The translations under genes were made by a program, and so were the position numbers. Shown here piece after piece: positions 59,155 through 64,000 of a DNA stretch of 64,000 nt. The notes under the pieces were generated by a model. The model was not told where the DNA came from. It ran no database searches and saw only the letters and a program-made list of their open reading frames with translations. Each line of letters begins with the position of its first letter. The stretch's first letter is position 1. The stretch covers positions 39,786-103,785 of the forward strand of contig CAKPFM010000004.1 in the NCBI GenBank assembly GCA_934153945.1, given 5' to 3'. This stretch comes from an uncultured Bacilli bacterium. GTDB lineage: Bacteria > Bacillota_I > Bacilli_A > RF39 > UBA660.

Positions 59155-60951
59155 ATGAAAAGAAAAGGATTTACGTTGATTGAGTTATTAGCGGTAATAG
59201 TAATATTATCGGTAATAGCATTAATCACAACACCAATGATATTAAACATAATAGAAGAGACCAGAAAGAAAGCATCAATAGAAAGTGTAAACGGAATATT
59301 AGATGCAGCAGAGAAATATGAAATAACAAGCATGTTAGAAGGAGAAGAAACAAGAAGGTTTGAGTTTCCAAATGAGAAATTACAATATAAAGGAACAAAA
59401 CCAGAAAGTGGAACACTAATAATAGATGAAGAAGGAAATACAAGTATAACAGTATTAATAAATGGATACTGTGTAAGAAAGAGATTTAATGAAACAACAC
59501 CAAGTGTAATAGAAGAAAAAAATTGTACAATAGAAGATAGTGAATTAATATATGCAGAAAGATATAAAGAAGAAATATTAAATGGAGCATATCCAGAAAT
59601 AAAGAATGAATTAATACCAGTAACAATAGAAAGTAATGGAACAGTAACATATGCAGATATAAGAAAAGAATGGTATAGTTATAAAAATAAGGTATGGGCA
59701 AATGCTGTAATATTAAAAGATAATGTAACACATAGTGTAGGAGAAGTAATACCAGAAAGTGATATAAAACAATATTATGTATGGATACCAAGATATAAAT
59801 ATGAACTATGGAATGTAAATGGAGAAAATAAATATCCAAATGGAACAAGTTCAGAAAGTGCGATAAATATAGTATTTGAAAGTAAAGATAAAGAAACAAG
59901 TAATGGAACTGAAAATGGAGAATGGTTAACACATCCAGCGTTTACATCATTTAATACGAATGGAATATGGGTAGGAAAATATGAAACAAGTTATGATGAA
60001 GAAACATATACAGACTCAAGTAAGTTTCTAACAACAAATCCAAATTATGCATCAGCAACAAATGCTTCAAATATAATAATAAAACCGAATGTAAGAAGTT
60101 TAACATATAAGACAGTAAGTGAATTTTATACATTAGGAAGAGGAATAAATGAAGGATTAAATTCACATATGATGAAGAATAGTGAATGGGGAGCAGTAGC
60201 TTATTTAACATATTCATTATACGGAAAATGTACGGAAACAGGATGTGAAGAAGTATATTTAAATAATATCAATACCGGGTATTATCCAGCAAGTAGTGCG
60301 ACATTTACAGGACAATGGCAATATGGAGCAAGTATAACAGGATGTAGTGCATCAAGTACTTCATCAAGTGCAGTAGGAAATCAAACATCATGTGAATCAG
60401 GTTATGCATATAATGAAGCAAATAATAAAGCCAGTACAACAGGAAATATAAGTGGAATCTATGATATGAGTGGAGGAAACTGGGAATATGTAATGGGAGT
60501 ACTAAAAGATGCATCAGGTAATCCAATGAGTGGAAGAAATAGTAAATATAATTCAGGATTCAATGGAACATATGGATGTCCAACATGTGACAGTGATACA
60601 TCAGGATTAACAAGTTTAACAACAGGAATAGATTTTCCAACAGATACAAAATACTATGATACATATATAGCCAATTTACCTTCATTAAGTGATGATACAT
60701 GGTGGATATATACAAATGGATATCTAGGAGACGCAACCAAAGAAGTAGCAGTATCCAAATCTGATGCATCAAGTGGAGATAGAGGATTATGGTATAGTGA
60801 TTACGCGTATTTTCCTACGGTCACTCACCCTTGGATCTGTCGTGGTGGTAATTTTGACGGTGATGTTACTGGCGATGGAGTGCTTAGCTTTAGTCATTAC
60901 AGCAGTCGTGCCAACAGCTATGGTGCTTTCCATGTTGCTCTAGCAATCTAA
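59155..60951 (+). CDS. Prepilin-anchored C-type-lectin/FGE-fold surface protein, copy 2
   Basis: A 598-residue paralogue of the preceding gene. ATG 59155 after AAAGGAAG. The open frame extends 27 codons upstream through the G tract, but no ribosome site supports that start. The first about 310 residues are almost identical to copy 1, including silent positions, and divergence increases toward the C-terminus. The final 46 residues (553-598, PWICRGGNF...FHVALAI) are largely different and one residue longer. Tandem duplication with a diversifying tail. Confidence 0.8.
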   Translation: MKRKGFTLIELLAVIVILSVIALITTPMILNIIEETRKKASIESVNGILDAAEKYEITSMLEGEETRRFEFPNEKLQYKGTKPESGTLIIDEEGNTSITVLINGYCVRKRFNETTPSVIEEKNCTIEDSELIYAERYKEEILNGAYPEIKNELIPVTIESNGTVTYADIRKEWYSYKNKVWANAVILKDNVTHSVGEVIPESDIKQYYVWIPRYKYELWNVNGENKYPNGTSSESAINIVFESKDKETSNGTENGEWLTHPAFTSFNTNGIWVGKYETSYDEETYTDSSKFLTTNPNYASATNASNIIIKPNVRSLTYKTVSEFYTLGRGINEGLNSHMMKNSEWGAVAYLTYSLYGKCTETGCEEVYLNNINTGYYPASSATFTGQWQYGASITGCSASSTSSSAVGNQTSCESGYAYNEANNKASTTGNISGIYDMSGGNWEYVMGVLKDASGNPMSGRNSKYNSGFNGTYGCPTCDSDTSGLTSLTTGIDFPTDTKYYDTYIANLPSLSDDTWWIYTNGYLGDATKEVAVSKSDASSGDRGLWYSDYAYFPTVTHPWICRGGNFDGDVTGDGVLSFSHYSSRANSYGAFHVALAI

Positions 60952-60963
60952 TAAAGCAAATTT

Positions 60964-60990
60964 AATAAGTACATATTTGTACTTATTTTT
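60964..60990 (+). terminator. Terminator after prepilin/lectin copy 2
   Basis: AATAAGTAC-ATATTT-GTACTTATT followed by TTTG. Confidence 0.75.
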
Positions 60991-61044
60991 GATATTTAAA
61001 AATTTATTTAATAATAATTAATTGTTCTTTTTTTGTTTTTTCCA

Positions 61045-61053
61045 TGATATAAT
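61045..61053 (+). promoter_or_regulatory. Extended -10 promoter of ppdK
   Basis: TGATATAAT about 27 nt before the start codon. AATAGGAGGAA is the ribosome site. Confidence 0.55.
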
Positions 61054-61080
61054 GAAATTGTATAGAATAGGAGGAATACA

Positions 61081-63720
61081 ATGACAAAGTATGTTTATGC
61101 TTTTAAAGAAGGTAATAAAGATATGCGTAATTTGTTAGGTGGTAAGGGAGCAAATTTAGCAGAAATGGCTAGTCTTGGACTTCCAGTTCCAAATGGGTTT
61201 ACTATTACTACTGAAGCTTGTACAGCATATTACAAAAATGGAAAGACTATTTCAAAAGAAATAGAAGAAGAAATTCTAACTAATTTACACAACTTAGAAA
61301 ACGAAATGGGGAAAAAACTAGGAGATATAAACGATCCATTATTAGTATCAGTTAGAAGTGGTGCTAGAGCATCAATGCCTGGTATGATGGATACAATATT
61401 AAATTTAGGTTTAAATGATGAAGCAGTAGAAGGATTTGCTTTAAAAACAAATAATCCTAGATTTGCTTATGATTCATATAGAAGATTTATTCAAATGTAT
61501 TCAGATGTAGTTATGGAAGTACCAAAAAGTTTCTTTGAAAAAATAATAGATGAAGTAAAAGAAACAAAAGAAATACATTATGACACTGAACTTACTGTAG
61601 AAGATTTAAAAGAGTTAGTAGTAAGATTTAAAGAAGTATATAAAAATGCTATGAATGGAGAAGAATTTCCACAAGATCCAATAGATCAATTAATGGGTGC
61701 TGTAAAAGCTGTATTCCGTTCATGGGATAATCCAAGAGCTATTGTATATAGAAGAATGAATGATATTCCAGGAGACTGGGGAACAGCTGTAAACATTCAA
61801 TCAATGGTATTTGGAAATAAAGGAGAAACAAGTGGTACAGGTGTAGCATTTACTCGTAATCCATCTACTGGAGAAAAAGGTATATTTGGAGAATACTTAA
61901 TAAATGCACAAGGTGAAGATGTAGTTGCTGGTGTTAGAACTCCACAACCTATAACAAAACTAGAAGAAGATATGCCAGAATGCTATAAAGAATTTATGGA
62001 ACTTGCTCAAAAACTAGAAAATCATTATAGAGATATGCAAGATATGGAATTTACAATTGAAGAAGGTAAATTATATTTCTTACAAACTCGTAATGGTAAA
62101 AGAACTGCTCCTGCAGCTATAAAAATTGCTTGTGATTTAGTAGATGAAGGAATGATTACTGAAGAAGAAGCAGTACTTAGAATAGAAGCAAAATCACTAG
62201 ATCAATTATTACACCCAATGTTTGATAGTGAATCACTAAAAAATGGTGAAGTAATAGGATCAGCACTTCCAGCTAGTCCAGGAGCAGCAGCAGGTAAAGT
62301 AGTATTTACAGCTGAAACTGCTAAAAAACTAGGAATTGGCGGTAATGGTGAAAGAGTAATTTTAGTAAGACTTGAAACTACTCCAGAAGATATAGAAGGT
62401 ATGGTAGCTGCTCAAGGTATTTTAACAGTACGTGGAGGAATGACATCTCATGCAGCAGTAGTAGCTCGTGGTATGGGTACTTGCTGTGTATCTGGATGTG
62501 GTGAAATTAAAATAAATGAAGAAGAAAAACATTTTGAATTGGGTGGATATACATTCCATGAAGGAGATTATATTTCATTAGATGGAACAACAGGAAAAAT
62601 ATATAAAGGTGATATCAAAACAGTAGAAGCAACTGTAACTGGTGATTTTGGAAGAATAATGGCTTGGGCTGACAAATATAGAACACTAGGTGTTAGAACT
62701 AATGCCGATAATCCAAGAGATACTAAAAAAGCTGTTGAATTAGGTGCTGAAGGTATAGGTTTATGCCGTACAGAGCATATGTTCTTTGATGAAGAAAGAA
62801 TTCCAAAAATAAGAAAAATGATTCTATCAGAAACTGTAGAAGGAAGAGTAGAAGCTTTAAATGCATTAATACCATTCCAAAAAGGTGATTTTAAAGCAAT
62901 GTATAAGGAATTAAAAGGATTACCAATGACAGTTCGTTATTTAGATCCACCTTTACATGAATTCTTACCTACATTAGAAGAAGATATTATTGCTTTAGCT
63001 AATGATATGAATGTTACAGTAGAACATTTAAAAAACAAAATAGATGAATTACATGAATTTAATCCAATGATGGGTCATAGAGGATGTAGACTTGACGTTA
63101 CATATCCAGAGATTGCAAGAATGCAAACTAGAGCATTAATGGAAGCAGCTATTGAAGTTCATGAAGAAGATGGATATGATATAACAGTAGAAATAATGAT
63201 ACCATTAGTTGGTGAAGTAAAAGAATTAAAATTCGTAAAAGATATTGTAGTAGAAACTGCTGAATTAGTTAAAAAAGAAAAAAATTCAGATATTAAATAT
63301 CATATTGGTACAATGATTGAAATACCAAGAGCAGCTATTACTGCAGATAAAATAGCAGAAGAAGCAGAATTCTTCTCATTTGGAACAAACGATTTAACTC
63401 AAATGACATTTGGTTTTTCAAGAGATGATGCTGGTAAATTTTTAGATTCATATTATCAAAATAAAATTTATGAATCAGATCCATTTGCTAAAATAGATTT
63501 TGAAGGTGTTGGAGAATTAATTAAAATGGCAGTTAATAAAGGTAGACAAACAAGACCAGATATTAAATTAGGTATATGTGGTGAACATGGTGGAGATCCT
63601 GCTTCAGTAGAATTCTGTCATAATGTTGGTTTAACTTATGTATCATGTTCTCCATTTAGAGTTCCAATAGCAAGATTAGCTGCTGCACAAGCCGCTATCA
63701 AGTCAGGAACACAAAAGTAG
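61081..63720 (+). CDS. ppdK: Pyruvate, phosphate dikinase
   Basis: An 879-residue enzyme that interconverts pyruvate, ATP and phosphate with phosphoenolpyruvate, AMP and pyrophosphate. The N-terminal ATP-grasp domain has GGKGANLAEMASLGLPVP and SVRSGARASMPGMMDT. The swivelling phosphohistidine domain has GGMTSHAAVVARG with His457. The PEP-binding barrel ends with FGTNDLTQMTFGFSRDD and GICGEHGGDP. Length is standard. It probably supports pyrophosphate-linked glycolysis with the gap product. Confidence 0.98.
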   Translation: MTKYVYAFKEGNKDMRNLLGGKGANLAEMASLGLPVPNGFTITTEACTAYYKNGKTISKEIEEEILTNLHNLENEMGKKLGDINDPLLVSVRSGARASMPGMMDTILNLGLNDEAVEGFALKTNNPRFAYDSYRRFIQMYSDVVMEVPKSFFEKIIDEVKETKEIHYDTELTVEDLKELVVRFKEVYKNAMNGEEFPQDPIDQLMGAVKAVFRSWDNPRAIVYRRMNDIPGDWGTAVNIQSMVFGNKGETSGTGVAFTRNPSTGEKGIFGEYLINAQGEDVVAGVRTPQPITKLEEDMPECYKEFMELAQKLENHYRDMQDMEFTIEEGKLYFLQTRNGKRTAPAAIKIACDLVDEGMITEEEAVLRIEAKSLDQLLHPMFDSESLKNGEVIGSALPASPGAAAGKVVFTAETAKKLGIGGNGERVILVRLETTPEDIEGMVAAQGILTVRGGMTSHAAVVARGMGTCCVSGCGEIKINEEEKHFELGGYTFHEGDYISLDGTTGKIYKGDIKTVEATVTGDFGRIMAWADKYRTLGVRTNADNPRDTKKAVELGAEGIGLCRTEHMFFDEERIPKIRKMILSETVEGRVEALNALIPFQKGDFKAMYKELKGLPMTVRYLDPPLHEFLPTLEEDIIALANDMNVTVEHLKNKIDELHEFNPMMGHRGCRLDVTYPEIARMQTRALMEAAIEVHEEDGYDITVEIMIPLVGEVKELKFVKDIVVETAELVKKEKNSDIKYHIGTMIEIPRAAITADKIAEEAEFFSFGTNDLTQMTFGFSRDDAGKFLDSYYQNKIYESDPFAKIDFEGVGELIKMAVNKGRQTRPDIKLGICGEHGGDPASVEFCHNVGLTYVSCSPFRVPIARLAAAQAAIKSGTQK

Positions 63721-63734
63721 ATAAAAGAACAAAA

Positions 63735-63851
63735 GTGTTTTTAAGCCGTATAATCATTACGAATGACGATATTATAAGATATAGAGATGATATGCCTGAA
63801 TGTAAAAATATAGTCATTAAAAAACCACTTATTCTTGATGTTTATATATAA
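63735..63851 (+). other. Short open frame downstream of ppdK, possible gene remnant
   Basis: A 38-codon frame (VFLSRIIITNDDIIRYRDDM and on to DVYI) has acg, gac and atc codons that are rarer in neighbours and reads like part of a folded protein. No ribosome site and no recognised family. The rest of 63721-63855 shows nothing else. Confidence 0.25.
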
Positions 63852-63855
63852 TTTT

Positions 63856-63897
63856 AAGACTGAGATGACTTTTATGTCGCAAATCTCAGTCTTTTTT
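63856..63897 (+). terminator. Terminator downstream of ppdK
   Basis: AAGACTGAGAT / ATCTCAGTCTT long stem with a small inner GAC/GTC hairpin, then T6. Confidence 0.85.
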
Positions 63898-63973
63898 GCA
63901 TCTAAAGTAAAAATATATTAATTTTTATGATAAAATATAATTATCTATTAAAAATCCAAATAGGAGGGTAATT

Positions 63974-64000
63974 ATGAATAATAAAACTTTGATATTAAGG
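63974..64000 (+). CDS. Start of an unidentified gene (3' end outside window)
   Basis: ATG 63974 follows AGGAGGG at ideal spacing and opens MNNKTLILR before the window ends. Too short to identify. Confidence 0.55.

Larger units (their letters stand above)
58942..59190 (+). repeat. Interspersed leader repeat, copy B (pairs with about 13713-13930)
   Basis: It holds the same terminator, AGTAATATAGTTT block, TATGCTATATGTAAAC-poly(G) block, hairpin and prepilin start as copy A, with a longer diverged spacer. It lies between the two lectin-fold genes. Confidence 0.8.

Noticed and set aside
57207..60772. Several minus-strand leucine/tyrosine-rich frames in the prepilin/lectin genes
   Set aside because: They mirror the A/T skew of the sense genes, appear at matching positions in both paralogues and have no start signals.
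57137..60951. A complete diversity-generating retroelement in the window
   Set aside because: No reverse transcriptase, accessory protein or template repeat was found on either strand. Only target-like genes are present.

Overview
The window comes from a very AT-rich Gram-positive chromosome of the class Bacilli or a close uncultured relative. The markers are ywiB-argS-rpoE(delta), ezrA, dnaD, recU-pbp1A, yneF, spoVG, yabP-yabQ-divIC and gerQ, together with AGGTGAT-type ribosome binding sites and CIRCE/HrcA control. Several sporulation-associated genes (spoVG, yabP, yabQ, gerQ) suggest a spore-forming or recently spore-forming lineage. PPDK, GAPDH and a PduL-type phosphotransacylase fit a fermentative gut-type anaerobe. 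No rRNA, tRNA, CRISPR array, insertion sequence or complete prophage was recognised.

Layout: 1-8.0 kb holds a rubrerythrin end, ywiB-argS-rpoE, a VanY-type peptidase, a sensor kinase, a glycosyltransferase, a TVP38 membrane protein and rmuC. 8.1-10.7 kb is a LysR regulator divergent from an unknown zinc-ribbon protein plus a Nudix hydrolase. 10.7-18.4 kb carries rpsD with a structured leader, ezrA, a lipoprotein, a first prepilin-like protein, clpP, a TGS-uridine-kinase-type protein and gap. 18.5-23.2 kb is a giant repetitive prepilin-type surface protein followed by a lipoprotein. 23.3-31.3 kb has parC, yneF, GDPD and deacetylase genes, an orphan holin/M23 pair, HU, spoVG, a rhuM remnant and a queuosine-salvage homologue. 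31.4-38 kb is the heat-shock operon hrcA-grpE-dnaK-pepF-dnaJ under two CIRCE-like elements. 38-46.5 kb is housekeeping, division and sporulation. 46.5 kb has an unassigned structured RNA and a CIRCE-controlled clpB. 49-53.3 kb is a membrane protein, an adenylate-forming enzyme and a doubly degenerate hybrid histidine kinase. 53.3-57 kb includes hemW, an HD protein and a double-HTH regulator. 57-61 kb is a tandem pair of prepilin-anchored C-type-lectin/FGE-fold proteins, followed by ppdK.

The most unusual material is the prepilin-type surface repertoire at four loci. Two near-identical neighbours (57.1 and 59.2 kb) end in about 45 residues that differ strongly and are written in different codon usage, resembling variable regions of diversity-generating retroelement targets. 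The gene at 59.2 kb shares a leader, with a 9-10 nt G tract and a terminator-like hairpin, with a prepilin gene 45 kb away. No reverse transcriptase lies in the window, so the retroelement link is inference. Other points are a GrpE with a 12-cysteine N-terminal tail, terminators whose hairpins overlap the next promoter, and a short structured RNA before clpB.
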